Origin: Choristocarpus tenellus KU-1152
Taxonomy: Eukaryota; Phaeophyceae
NCBI GenBank assembly: GCA_964200185.2
Contig: CAXNAD020000076.1
Location: 1 to 31,972 of the forward strand
Length of the DNA stretch: 31,972 bases
Direction: 5' to 3'
Part shown: one piece after another, positions 1-16,300 of the stretch
Position numbering within the stretch: the stretch's first letter is position 1
How the letters are laid out: the number at the start of each line of letters is the position of its first letter
The notes under the pieces: generated by a model
Databases searched by the model: none
What the model saw: only the letters and a program-made list of their open reading frames with translations
What the model was told of the DNA's origin: nothing
Made by a program: the position numbers and the translations under genes

Positions 1-117
1 TTTTTTTACTTTGTAGGGGTTTTCTTGTTTTTTTTGAGAAAAAAATGGTCCTCCTTTTTCGTTTCCCCCTTCCTCCCCCCCCCCCCTCCCTCCCACACAC
101 ACACGTGCACTGATCAG

Positions 118-4039
<3,922 letters not shown>

Positions 4040-4269
4040 ATAAGATAATCTCCATTTGTCCTGCATTGAGAGGAATTTTTTTCCGCCTTTTCAGAGACGC
4101 ATAATTATTCATTATGGGCTTTTACATGTCTGCAACAACAAACACTATACTCTGAGCATGCTCAGGTCTCCTTTTCATCTCAACAGTATGTTCCCAACTA
4201 GTCTCCCAATTTCCTCTCAAAACCTCATATTGGGGTGGGTACGTCATCATGGCTGGATGCTTTATAGGT

Positions 4270-6584
4270 TTACTTGATGTTGGTGCACCACTCGTGGTTG
4301 GCAATCTCTTGGTCAACCTCCTTTTCTATCTCGGGGTATTTCTCCCATACGTCTGCCACAGTTGTCTGTGCAAGAGAGACCAGGGGAATAAAAAGAAAAC
4401 ATGTGCGTTAGTTACGTAAAATATTTGAAAAATAGTGTGTAAGTAAACCTGGTGGGCTTGTGGAGTGGGGTCATAGACTAGAAGATTCTAGCTCTTGTAC
4501 TTGTGAGATAAAACCGAACGATTTAGAAAAAAAAAGAAATAAAAAAGATGTGTAACATGTTCGATTTTCATACATCATTAACAATACAATAATAACAAAA
4601 TTAAGCAGCAAAATATCGAAGCGGTCTGTGCCTGGCACCTCCACATGTGTGCAGTAAGATTTAAAAATCCTTCGGGTGAGGTTCCTTGTAACACTCAAAA
4701 GCATCTGCAAAAAAAATACTGAAAATGCCCTGATGTGTAGTGTAATGTACCTCAGCTGTGGTCTTGTTCTCCTCAAGGAAAGCCACCCGCGCAGTCAGCT
4801 CTTCAACCTTGGCCTTTGACTCTGCGACAAGGTCCCTAGCAAGCTGCAACTGATTGTCGGAAGAGGAGAGGAGTTAATCCGTAGACTCAACAAGGACATG
4901 GAAACGCTGCACTCTACTTTTTCCAAGCAAAATATCGCATGGTTTATTAGTGTTCAATCTTTTTCTTCAGGAATTCACTGCCGGTTACATACACTTCAAA
5001 TTTCTCATACTCGGTCCTGTCCACAACTCACATGCCGTATTTCGTGCTAGTAGGGTTAGTGTCAGTAGACAACTGTGGATCACATGCAAGTGTAGAATCT
5101 CTCCATACTTTGAAAATATCTTACGCCTGAGATGGTGATGCAAAAGTACTATTATACTTGGGTGCTTGTGGAAACAAGAATGGTGAAGGATGTGAAATGA
5201 ACTGGGAGGGACATCGCCAGACTGCACTACTCTGAATTATTGTGGTATTGACTGCATGAGATCTACAGCCTCCTCTGTCATGAAGTAGGGTTCGCATGTT
5301 TACTTGTTCCAAACCTTGTCCAACAGTGTTTTGTTGTTCAAGGTGTAAAGTGACGGATTCAGCTGTCGCAACACAGCAAAGCTTAATGGAATGTTGGGAT
5401 TGTCTGAATGAGAGTTTCTAGATTTTGAAGTGCTTAACAGGAGTTTCGTAGAAATGTGGCATACACTAATAAACATCCCGGGGGTAACAATTTCCTATCC
5501 ATCATGGTGGTATGCATGATGAAGCGTCAGATGTTGATCCTTCACATTACCATATTTTTCAAGACCATCTCTAAAGTCTGTAGTTGCAAAAAAAAATGAT
5601 GTAACAAAATGAAGAGGTGACTACATCATGGGCACTTCAATTATATGGGAGGAGAAATTGAGAGCACTTGAAAAGAGCTGAAGACAACCGCAACCTGATT
5701 GCCTTTACTTCACTCACCGAAGGTTCGAAGCGAGCACGAATCTCGCTTTCATCCTCAGGAACGTATTGTGGCAAGGACGCCGAAGTATAGTCGCTCTCCA
5801 ACTTGGCAATCTCAGGGTGATTGCCAAAAAACTCCTTGTACTGGGTCCAGTCAATTGGCTCAGGGGTGACCGAGAATTTTTGGTGCAGGCCCTAGCAGAA
5901 GAATTGAAGTTTTCAAGTGTGGGAATAAATAATACTGTGCATGGAATCCTATGTAAATCAATCTGTGTATGTACCAATATACACTATGCATCAATAATAA
6001 CAAACTAAGTTTTCTTCATGTATCACGTTATTTTCATGGCATGATGCAACAGACAGATAGGATGACGGCGTCGCGACTGCATTCGTTGCCGATATAGTGA
6101 TCTTTGCCACAGAAATCGATAGCCTGTTCTTGATATGCCTCCACACTTCTGGAGCAAGTATAAGTGTGTTACCACCAAAGCTTGTATCAATTTCCTTACT
6201 AAGCAACAGCACTACATACCTCAATCTCCGCCACCTCCGCCTTGAATCGCATCACTTCTGCCTTATGCTCATCGTCCACACACTTGGAAACGATTTGGTT
6301 CCTGCATAAGAACGAAGGGCACACACTTTTTGATCACCTTCACGCCGTTAATGATCACATAACTAACGACCTGTACGCTAGGTGAAGGAACAAGCAAGTC
6401 AAGCACAGAGATATGTATATTTCATGGACGTGGAACAGAACAACGCCACCCCAGCATCCGGTGAGACATGACTTAGCACAATCTTGCAAACCGCTTCACC
6501 CCAAAACAACGTTTCCTGCTCTCACCAGTCCACATGTTGAGCCGCAGCCCGCGGAACCGAACGGCGAAGGGCGCCAACGAGCAT
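4270..6584 (-). CDS. ATP5PD (ATPQ-like): Mitochondrial F1Fo ATP synthase subunit d
   Basis: Peripheral-stalk subunit that helps hold F1 to Fo in the mitochondrial inner membrane. Exons in transcription order: 6584-6526, 6301-6220, 5891-5718, 4849-4751, 4365-4270; they sum to 510 nt and encode 169 residues, the usual size for the family. The ATG at 6584-6582 opens a short Arg/Ala-rich segment (MLVGALRRSVPRAAAQHVDW) that resembles a mitochondrial presequence leading into the conserved DW near the N-terminus. Exon 3 carries the family hallmark PEPIDWTQYKEFFG. Exon 4 is a charged helical stretch (LARDLVAESKAKVEELTARV). Exon 5 has the EKYPEIEKEVDQEIANHEW ending typical of plant and protist subunit d. 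All four introns are GT-AG (gtgaga, gtatgt, gtgagt, gtacat). Identification rests on motifs, length and phase agreement. Confidence 0.93.
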
Positions 6585-8999
6585 GATAGCGCTTTTAAGA
6601 TTGGTTAAACCTCCTAGTTGTAATAGGCGCCCTGACCTGTGTGTATAGCACCAGAAATAATATATTGACCCCGCCCTCCAACGAAGCGCGCGTACGATGA
6701 TGAGGCGAGATATTACGGGATATACACGGGACAAAACGTTACTATATTTAGTTGATTGATTGATCTATAATCAATGGAGACTTTGGAATGACAGAGTGGT
6801 AGGATTATCGTAATTGGATAGCAAAATGCCAGGTGTATGGATGACACATGCCCTTTTAAGTAGTGACTGTTCCTTGAGTTACTGAACCTTGATCCTCGGT
6901 TATGGCGGACTTAGGTCGGGTCAGTGATGCGGATGAACGAGGACTAACCAGATTCAAAATTTTGGCGAGTGTTGGTCTGGCTTTTCTTGTCAGACTTGGT
7001 TCTCAATACAGTAGGGACCAACGAACGACCTTTTGTGGTACTGGTTTATCTGTCGTGTTCATGTCTAGTAAGTCACCTGTGACCGACGGCAAGTCAAGCA
7101 GAATGTGGGGTTGGTTGTTTTGTCAGGAGTTTCCTTCCCTATTTTGAGGGGATTTCTTCTGGGTCTTTGTCTTTCCACAATGCGACCATGTCCGGGGAGA
7201 TGGTCGGAATTGTAATTGGTGAAGCCCGAGTGACAGCTTGGGGCCTTGACACCCACTGGTACGTCTCTAGGCTTGTTGTCCTTGATGCTTGGAGTTTGTG
7301 TGTGTTTGTTGTAATCCTGGATTTCCATTCACATTGAGATCCTACGTAATTTTCCCTCTCTGTTTTTAGCGGACAAGCTATTTCTCATGCCCATGCCGAC
7401 ACTCTGTGAAATTGGTGATGACCTTGATCTGAAAGCGGTAGCCTGAACTTGTTCAAGTGAGGTCCTATATTGTGGCTTGATCTTTCGTGTGAGACCTAAC
7501 CTACCCTTGGTGGGAATGTTGATGTATAGAAAAGGGCCACATCATTCTCCTTGCTTAAGCAGCTTACCTTCCGCGTCGGCGGGTCAGTAGTAGTTTTTAG
7601 ATGAGTGGATTTGATTGAAAGAGTGTTTGGCCTGTACGGTTGGTTGGTGTTCGGACACCTTTCTAGATGACTTTGGCCGTTTGATTCGGCAAATTTGACG
7701 AGTGCATTTGACCAATTTCTTTTTGGTTGATGTTCAAACCACTTTGCTAGAGAGTTGGATAAGATGTCGCGAAAGGAGATTTGGCCAGTACATGTGATCG
7801 ATAATCCGATCTTCTTGGGGTTTGGCCTCCTCTCCCCATATTTCCTACTTTCATATGCGGTACGCAAAGTAGCTGCATGAGTCAACCTCGGCTCAATGTA
7901 GGTTGTACATGAAATGGTTTATCTGAATAGGTGCCATGTTTTCCAAATATGTTGGATTTTGGATTGTTTCCTTGATATTGTGCTCTTCCCTCGTTGCATA
8001 CTGTTCATGCAACCAGGTCTTTATTGGTACCACTGGACAACTCGCATCCCTTTATTACATGGTCTTCCCACCACACTTTCGTTTGGGTGTGATGGAGGTG
8101 TGATTTCACGTGCCCTCCCAGGAAGCATATCAATGCATCATGAGTCAAGTACGAGGAGTAAGAAGGGACGGAGATGGTGGAAGTTGGAGGTTGGAGACTA
8201 AAGATAATATTTTCTGTCTTTGTGGTGGAGGGCAGGAGAATGAATGGATTGGTTGTGAGTATTCTACTGAATCATACGCCACAACAACCCACATAGTTCC
8301 CCATTATTTGTTGGAAATGCATTCGGTTGTGGGGAAGGATGCCTTGGATCAACTCCCTATGCAGAGCTCGGAAATGGTTGATGGAAGGAACGTACTTCAT
8401 CTCGGTGCCCCTGTTGAGTGTAGTGTATCTGTGTTTGGGGAAGGAGTGTTGTCCTTGTATGTCTTGCGAATGTTTAATGAAAGATGGCGAACTAGGTGAG
8501 ACATATGTTGCAAGCCTTCTCTTTTTGCATCATGTTATTAATAGCAAGAGATACTCTAGCTAGGCATGAGTGGAGAGTTGAATTTGGAGTATCCACCTGT
8601 TTTGTGTGGAGGAGTTATGAGCCTGCTGCATCTCATGTCATTTTCTCTTTATGTAGTTAGAATTCCTGTGATCTGGTGGGGAGTTCTAGGTGGGGAAAGT
8701 TTTGGTGGAGGCTGCAGATCCTAAGACCACTGCCTTGTCAGAGTCGAGAAATTTCATTGAATTGGAACCTGAGTAAAGAGAGTAGGTCGTTGAGATAAAA
8801 ACATTAAATTTGCGCTAGCCCTGGCCAGCAATCCAAGTTCATCTTGTGATGGTAGGTAAGCCTTTAAATGTTGGATCCCATGGCTAGATGCTAGGATTTC
8901 CATGGGAGAGGGACCAGGGAATGGTTCCAAGAGAGGATAATAAGTTCTTGAGGAGGCAAGACATCACCATGTGGGTGAAACCCTTGTGTTGGAGGCTAA
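6585..8999. other. Stretch without a supportable gene
   Basis: This is the region upstream of the subunit d start codon. I see no conserved domain on either strand, only short open frames: a + strand frame at 6902-7147 opening MADLGRVSDADERG, and a 129-residue + frame at 8110-8499. Neither resembles a known family or shows convincing splice structure. The + strand is notably rich in T and G, which fits old retroelement sequence in minus orientation like that further right, but I cannot prove it. The subunit d promoter must lie just above 6584; I could not identify specific elements. Confidence 0.5.
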
Positions 9000-9003
9000 G
9001 ATG

Positions 9004-9178
9004 TTTGTCATGTAGTATTGAAGACTAGTGTGTAGCAGCATGATGGTATTTCCATAATAGGACAGGAGACTTCACAGTGCCATCCAATTATTTTTGTCAT
9101 GTAGTATTAAAGACTAGTGTGTAGCAGTATGATGATATTTCCATAGTAGGACAGGAGACTTCATAGTGCCATCCAATC
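9004..9178. repeat. Imperfect 89-bp tandem duplication
   Basis: Two adjacent copies (9004-9092 and 9093-9178) share TTTGTCATGTAGTATTRAAG at the left and GACAGGAGACTTCAYAGTGC near the right, differing by scattered substitutions. The pair adjoins the Copia-like fossil. Confidence 0.9.
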
Positions 9179-9743
9179 GTGTATGTGTTGAATGCCTTGA
9201 AGTACAGTATGAGTATTGGGTGACAGGCCTATATTTGTATTGATGGTCCCTTTCTGTTTAGATGTTTGGTGATGAGAATGGTCTTTTCGTGACCATTGTA
9301 TGCAATTTGATGTGAAGTTGACTTGTGTTAAGATGCTTGTGTAGATGAGAGGAAATAGACCAAAGTGTTTGTTGGTGATGTAGGTCCTGCTATTGATGAC
9401 ATCAACATAAAGAGACAAGTAGCTAGATGATGTGATGGCCAGTTGTATCTTAGCTGTTTCAAACACATGCAAATACTTTTTTTTCAAGGCCAAGAGACAG
9501 GTTTCAATGTCATAGGCCCTTTTGGAGAAGCTGGTAGTGAGGACATGTACACTGGTTTCATAGTGTTGATTTATCTAGCACTAATCTCTGTGACTTGTGA
9601 AGACCACCATATATCAGTAGCATACAATAATCATACACGTGCATGCTTTCACAGGACTGCCACTTGTGCAATTTACCTTGGGAGGTAGTGCTATTTATCA
9701 GTAGTGAAGACAAGAAGGTGTGAAGCCTCACATGGTTCCCCAT
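9161..9743 (-). pseudogene. Degenerate Ty1/Copia-like reverse transcriptase fragment
   Basis: On the minus strand, in several frames broken by stops and frameshifts, three landmarks appear in the order and rough spacing of Copia reverse transcriptase. A YGLKQSPR-like block (LIYGGLHKSQRL, near 9640-9570) comes first. A YVDD-like block (SLYVD, near 9410) follows about 60 codons later, and a block resembling the downstream LGIQI...ILSQ segment (YNGHEKTILITKH, near 9290) about 45 codons after that. No intact polyprotein, zinc finger, integrase or long terminal repeats were found. The similarity is inferred by eye and is modest, so this is a probable dead remnant, not an active element. Confidence 0.5.
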
Positions 9744-9779
9744 TGCTGAACGTGATTACATGGGTGAAATTAGAAGAGT

Positions 9780-11208
9780 GACCTTTGTGGGTATCTTCTT
9801 ATTGCTTGTTTATTATTATTTTGTGCTTCCTACATAAGTCAACGGTTATGTATAAGTAGTTGAATGCAGATTAAAACCCATACATAATCCCATTCATAAT
9901 CCGGATGTACTATCTCATTAGTTACATCTCTCATACACAAAATAAGGTACACCTCACTATTGTCCTATTTTGCACACTCCCCCATGAGAGTGCAGGCAAT
10001 GAAGGGTTGCTGGAACTCTCAAACCTAAAACATCTTATTCTGCACACCACTCACGTTGAAGCACAATAGACTAGAGGGATTAGAAGTTGCACTATAGATA
10101 TAATGCATGAAGTATCATCATAAGAGAGATGGCTTTGGTGGATTATGATGTCTTGATATCCACGTACTCAGGTGGTGGGCTGGTGCAAGCCGGAAGGGGG
10201 GCCTGACAGACAGGAAGTATTTTAGGCAGATAGATTTCTTGTTGCTAGTTGTATCTACTGTACATATTTGGAGATGGAGTATGAGTACCTGACTTCCTTA
10301 GAGGCAACTAGTATTTTAGGTTGTCCAAACATGACTAAATATGGTGAGGTGTGGTGCAAGCTCAAAGAGCAGGGTCAATTGGAGATAGATCGAGCGGTTA
10401 TCATCACGAGGTGTTGACACAGGCATGCTCTGGTTTTGAAATCATTTTGATTCTGGTCTTCTTTGTGTAACGCAAGGAACAAAGGTCAGAGTTGCTAGTG
10501 GGACTTGGCGTGTACTACATGACTGTGGACGAAATAGCAAGTATTTATACTGCAGTGGTGTCAACGCAAGTTGATCAAGTGATGTACTCCCAGAGGTTTT
10601 GTGAGTTGAGGTCCCAGAAGACGATTGCGTTGTCCGGTGGGGTTGTGTTGAAGGCATCCTGGTGTTATAGTTCCTAGCCGCCTGCTGAGAGGGGTCAACG
10701 AAAGAGTATCCACATGTATTGAATTTAGTATGGATTTTGTTGATTGCTGAAGGAACCAACGACAACAACAATGGTTACCTGATAAATTTGGCAAATTATG
10801 AACATTGCCGTAGTTTTGATCTTTTTTAGCGTCATTTTCCCTCTAGTCCAAGAACTATTCCTAACCCCATGGTTAAAAAATCACACACTTTTCTATTTCT
10901 CGTTCCAACCAACCACTAAAAACACCTGTTACACTACGACTGTTTGTACTACCAAGGTTTGTGAACTGCCAAGGTTTGTGTGTTTGCTTCTCACACATTG
11001 GGCAGCATCATCCCAGTGGCCGTGACTTCGCCTCCTACCAGGTCTTATTGCTGGGTCCAGACCTTGATATCGCGAGGATTTAAATAAAGCCTTGTCTTGT
11101 CCTCTCGTTCCTGTCCCTCGCACTTTTTTTTGGTGTAAGAAGTACAGGGCAAACATATTGGGATATCCGCATGTAAGAAAGTATGCGTGTATGTGTTAGG
11201 AAACGATA
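9780..11208. other. Stretch without a recognisable gene
   Basis: Only short open frames occur. The longest is on the minus strand at 10442-10771, Ser/Thr/Gln-rich with no recognisable domain. It may be further decayed retroelement sequence upstream of the minus-strand reverse transcriptase fossil, but no diagnostic motif supports that. Confidence 0.4.
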
Positions 11209-11281
11209 TGGAGAATGTGGGTATCAATCCCGCTACTCCTTTCATGCTAAGGAAGCGCTCTACCATTTGAGCTAATCCCCC
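11209..11281 (-). tRNA. trnA-AGC: tRNA-Ala (anticodon AGC)
   Basis: The minus strand folds as a 73-nt cloverleaf. The 5' half begins GGGGGATTAGCTCAAATGG, the anticodon loop is TTAGCAT, and the end is ATTCTCC plus discriminator A. Acceptor pairing is complete allowing G-U pairs, and the A box (TAGCTCAAATGG) is intact. The sequence is very close to nuclear tRNA-Ala(AGC) of plants and other eukaryotes. There is one mismatch in the anticodon stem (C30-A40) and one C-A mismatch in the T stem. No TTTT terminator follows closely on the minus strand. It may be a slightly decayed gene or a tRNA-derived copy. Confidence 0.75.
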
Positions 11282-11604
11282 CTACTACGACGGAGTTTCG
11301 ACACCAATATATATAAATAATAAATAAAAGTAACTTTCTCTTCCGTGTCAAGAACGATCATGACATCATGGCCTTTCCGAGAAAAATATGTTTATGTGGG
11401 ATATGATGCATAGCCTCAATATAGCATGTTCTAGCCAATAGCCGTGACGCGTAACGGTGCATCTAACAATGAAAAGGTTTTACACCAGGATACAAAATGT
11501 AGCTCAAGAATCGTCAGGCTGACGATTATGAGGGTGAACCAGAGATGTTCACCGATTGGAGTTGGAGGTGTCGGTGACAATGCAGCCAACAAAAAAAGAC
11601 TTGC

Positions 11605-12033
11605 CTACGTTCTTTTCATCCACTTCTTGTCAGAAGTGCGTGGAAGAGGTTGTTTCATATATTTCATGAGGTTATGAAATTGAAAAAAGTGTTGGTAAAA
11701 ACAACTGCAAATACCTGCTGCTTCCACCTGGCCCCTCTCCTCGGAGTGCTCATAGGCCCAAACCCCTAAGGAACCCCTTAATCTCTCCCAACTTTGCTTT
11801 CCTTCTCCACATTGTGAAAAAAAACTCCAAATCACGATCGTTTTGAGCGCTTCATATTCTGCTCCCCCAGAAGAAGTCACCACAAGGGTGACTCCTTGCC
11901 CCAGGGTCTGATGCATCAAAAAGAAAACACGGATATCTTGATGAGCAATTCTATAGAGATCATCATAACCCCCCTCCTCGTTATTTCCGTCCCATGCGGC
12001 CCCCTGTGAATTCATAACCTTATCTCTCGACAA
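11605..12033 (-). CDS. Unassigned open frame, possible exon(s)
   Basis: This is a 142-codon minus-strand frame with no family I recognise. The central part (DDLYRIAHQDIRVFFLMH, VTLVVTSSGGAEYEALKTIV, WERLRGSLGVWAYEHSEE) has the amino-acid mix of a folded protein. Splice-like sites flank it: an acceptor-like ttcacag before the Gly-Ala-Ala-Trp segment, and a donor-like gcag|gtattt after GQVEAAG near 11717. The only ATG near its 5' end precedes NSQ. It could be one exon of an unidentified gene or a chance frame. Confidence 0.25.
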   Translation of the reverse strand: MSRDKVMNSQGAAWDGNNEEGGYDDLYRIAHQDIRVFFLMHQTLGQGVTLVVTSSGGAEYEALKTIVIWSFFSQCGEGKQSWERLRGSLGVWAYEHSEERGQVEAAGICSCFYQHFFQFHNLMKYMKQPLPRTSDKKWMKRT

Positions 12034-13321
12034 CCTCTACCCTATGGCCAGTAGAATGCGAACTGTGACTCTTTAGGAAGACACACCTGGCTTGTATGGC
12101 ATTTTCGTTATAGCATTTATTTGAGTGTTACAGTATTATTACAAGTAGTCAGCAAAGTCCAGTTGCTGCCAACGTCCAAGCCACATACTTTCGGAGCATC
12201 CAGTAGATCGACTCTTGTTCTTTGAATCTGCATGTGGTAGTGTTCGACATACAACTAAGTATCCTCACAGAAGGCACCCCTAGAGGTCCACGAGAGAGGT
12301 TCACAGGTATGGACCGATTTGATACAATAAGCATTTATTATATATAATTGGGTTGGTGGATTGTTCAGATATAAAAAACCAGTTCGAGTTTCCAAAAATG
12401 AAAAGAAAAAACTACGTAGTACCACGACCGTGTCGTAACCGCCAAAAACCGCCTTGACAAGGAGTTAATACATAACTGCGTGACCAATCCAGTCGGGTAC
12501 ATCTCATTGTGCACAGATAATGGGACCTCAAGAAAAATTTCTAGGTATGTTCTAAAGACTAAGGTTTACAAACTGGGAGTCGTGAATAATCAACAGTGAT
12601 TTGGTCCGTAGTTGTAGGAGAACACTGGAATATTCAGGACTGCCATAATGTGTGGTTGAGCTTGTGGTTGATGAAGAGTTCATCCCTAGGTAGCAGAGTG
12701 GTGGAAATCAAAGTGATGGACTTGAGTCTTTAACAGTACTGATAGTTGCATGCAATCTGTAGAGACAAGGCACCTTCAGCGTCCTCGTACTACTTCAGTC
12801 TAAACACTGGCTTTGCAGGAGTTTGACTAATGCTCACATCATGAGCTTATCATTTTGATGATAGATTCTAGACACTTCTCCTCCTCAGCTACGGGATGCT
12901 GAGCCCATGCTACGTCCTAACGAGACGTTTGTGCACTTAAAAGAACGCGTGTCTAGAGGGAAGGCTGGAGGGGAATCCGTAACAACTTGATATTGTTCTT
13001 TCTTTCATTCGGGAACCTAGCGGCAGAGAAAGTAGATCAAATGGATCGCCAGTCGGTGGTTGTTTATCGAGGATGAAGCAACAGAGAATGCAGAACTTTG
13101 GAGAATCCTTACAGATGTGACTAATCTATGAGAATGTCCTCAACTATCAGTGTTCACTTCTGGTTCCTTTGAGTCGTCTTACACTTCCACGTACCCTTTG
13201 CAATGCAGGGTAGGCTTGGGAAGCAGTCCTCCCTTGTGAGACTGACTCTCAGCTTCCCAAAACTGTTAAACGCTAACGAATGCCTCAATCTCCAAGGAGA
13301 AGACTAGCGAAAGGGAGTTGA
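12034..13321. other. Upstream region of the CK1 gene, nothing identified
   Basis: I see no coding signal or repeat family here. The CK1 promoter presumably lies at its right end. An in-frame TGA immediately precedes the CK1 ATG, marking the 5' limit of that frame. Confidence 0.5.
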
Positions 13322-16300
13322 ATGATGAGTGCGAGCTCTGCTGCTGCAGTCACACCGAACAATGGTTTCGCACCTCTCATCAATGAGCAGTATCGCATCG
13401 CTAAACGCCTGGGAGGGGGAAGGTGTGCTCCAAATTGTTTTAATTTATCAAGTATATGTGCCTTTTAAAATATTTGCCCAATCTAATTGGCATTAGCTCG
13501 CGGACAGACTGGCTTGCTTCTATGCCCACGTATTGCACAGAACACATGAGCAAATACATATTTGAGCACAATGATAATTGATGCTTTCGAAGCAGATCAT
13601 TTCTCACATTTCAAATCGTGACTTTCGTTACACCTCCCCCTGCTCAAGAAACTATGCACTATCTTACCTTATCAAATTCAAAGTTCAACCCACACCCTCT
13701 TCTTTGCTCAAAAATAGCTTTGGAGACATTTATCTTGGTGTTGGACAGAATGGTGAGAGGGTGGCTGTCAAGTTTGAGAAACATACCACAAGGTGTCCAC
13801 AGCTTCGACATGAGTACAAGGTCTACCGAGAGCTCCAAAAGTGTCCCGGCTTCGGAAAGGTGCGATGCCCTCACACACCAAAGCACTATATTTGGGTCGC
13901 ATCAAATTTGACAGTGAGGCGATAGTGGGAAAGGCTACACACGCACCAATGGAATAAGCCCATGCATCACATACGATCAACAAGGCTCACAGGTGCTGCA
14001 ACCTCTCCATTGTATGAATGATATTAATGGTGACATCACTGCAATGATTTCATCCCTTCAATAATCTTGAGTAAGAGTGGAGGACTTGTGGTTGATGATG
14101 TTTCAAAGGAAGCAAATGGGCTCTGCAATTGTTGGAGAAATTTACCTCAAGCACAAAGCAGTTCCTGTGCAGCATGTTAAGTATGGAGATACAAAATATA
14201 CACCGAGTATTATACCTTGAAGATGGGATTTGTCAGGTTGCATCCAATGACTCAGGGAGACCAAAAGAAAGGGAGCACAGAGATCTGATTCTAACATCCA
14301 GAGTGGTTTTCCTATTTACACCCCTCAAACATACCCCAGCTCTTCTGCAACTATGATTATTAACAGTCTGCACACACAGCAGCAGTCTGAAGTAATCCAA
14401 GGAATCTTATTCTAAAAGAGGTGTATTGACCTCCTGATGTCAGGAGGGTTGTGTCCATCAAAACATCGTAAGGTCAACATGACGTTGTATGTTCGCCACC
14501 AAATGTGTGTAAACCACCATATGTAACCATGTTTCCTCGCTACAAAGTATAAAGCGCCAATTTGTCACTGTCCCGTCTGTCCCCTCAAAAGAGAGCTATG
14601 GCAGTAGTTAGAATATGTAACTCCTACTTTCATACTAGAGGGTAGCTTTTGACCAACCTCCTGACACCATCCCAAATGAGATCTCAATTCTTTGTCGACT
14701 AAAATGCCATCACGTGTCTAACTTGTTGTGGCTCTGCCTATCACTGTGAAGGTACATTACTTTGGTACACACAACAGCTACAATGCCATGGTTATGGACT
14801 TGCTGGGACCATCCCTGGAAGATCAGTTCACAAAGTGCGGCCGACGTTTCTCTCTAAAGACAGTTCTCCAAATTGCAGATCAGCTCCTTGAGAGAATGGA
14901 AGCTATGCATGCCAGGTGCTTGGAGTACTACTTGGGTACTGCATACGTGGAATGCTATGAAGGGAAATGTTGGGAAACCAATAGACTTCAGAACTATGTA
15001 AGATTTTTGCAGCCCTGCAATTTATTGGGGCAAGATTGCAAGAGGTGGGTATCGAGCGCTGAGCCCAGCCTACACAAATTAGTCCCCTTCTTGGGAGTGG
15101 GTGCAGGTTTAGCCAAGGGGTAAGAGTGAAGGATGGCTGTGATCCTAGTATTATTTTTTATACTGGTAATTCACTTCTTACAGTCTTGTTGACCTGCGTT
15201 TCTCCTTTCCTGCATCCTTTACTCCAATAGGCATTTAATTCATAGAGATGTGAAGCCTGCAAATTTTGTGCTGGGGCCAGGTCGAGGATGCCAAACAGTC
15301 TTCTGTATTGACTTTGGCCTCAGCACAAGGTATCGTCATCCAACAACCCTTCAGCATATACCATACCGGGATGGACGCTCCCTCACTGGGACACCCCGGT
15401 GAGAGAGGAGGGAGGCATATTGTTGGCTCCCGTCTCATTTTGGTAGAACATTTCAGTCCTCTAAGACTTTTTAGGTTCAAGGTTTCGCCTACCCATCACA
15501 GACAGCACTTTTGATACCTTGATACCATTTACAGTACAGCAAAAGGATATTTTAAAACTATGCCAGTTGCATCCTATGTTGCAGGACCACAAGCCTCTCA
15601 CCACATAGGTTGTTGATGCTCACAATGGAAAAAAGGCTCAACCTCATTGGCAGTCAGGACCTAATCCTCTCCCACATCGAATTGTTTTCAAAACATCGTT
15701 TGCCCCTTTCACCTTCATTACAGGGAGTCAAAGTGAGCAAGAGGCACCCAGGTTTTGGCCATTTTGCATCTTGAGTCAGTTTTCAATCTTATGATATTCA
15801 CTCATATTTTTTATGGATGAAGTATTTAGATTTTTGACTTGAGAAAGTTTCTTCCTCTATCTTATGAAACCTTTTGCCCACGATTCAGAACAGATCGTAT
15901 GCGCATTTGTAAAAAAGAAGCCAAAATTTGGAAATATATGTGTCAGCATCCTTAAAATGCAATTCTGGGTACCTCCCACTTACTTTGACTCAGGTATGCC
16001 TCCATCAACAATCACCTCGGCATAGAGCAAAGCAGGCGGGACGACTTGGAGAGCATTGGGCAAGTATCAACTCGTTTGTGCCCTCTGCAAGTTGGAGAAA
16101 ATCAACATGTAGTTTAAGCTCATTCGACACACCTGTAGCCTTTAGCTCTTGGAATCTTACACCCCTCTGATCATACCAACCATCAGCTCTCTCGGAAAAT
16201 CCAACCTTGAACCCTAACCTTATACAAACTACGTGGTGAAATCGCTGTGTTGATTTCTGAGAGAGCGGTTGGTTCAAAAGGGGTTACACTCCAGTGTATT

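Noticed and set aside
6902-7147. 81-codon + frame starting MADLGRVSDADERG
   Set aside because: There is no family match; the later half looks like random translation and splice structure is unclear.
8110-8499. 129-codon + frame with a stretch faintly like a Copia protease region
   Set aside because: The resemblance is only a few residues, the strand is opposite to the reverse transcriptase fossil, and there is no zinc finger or integrase nearby.
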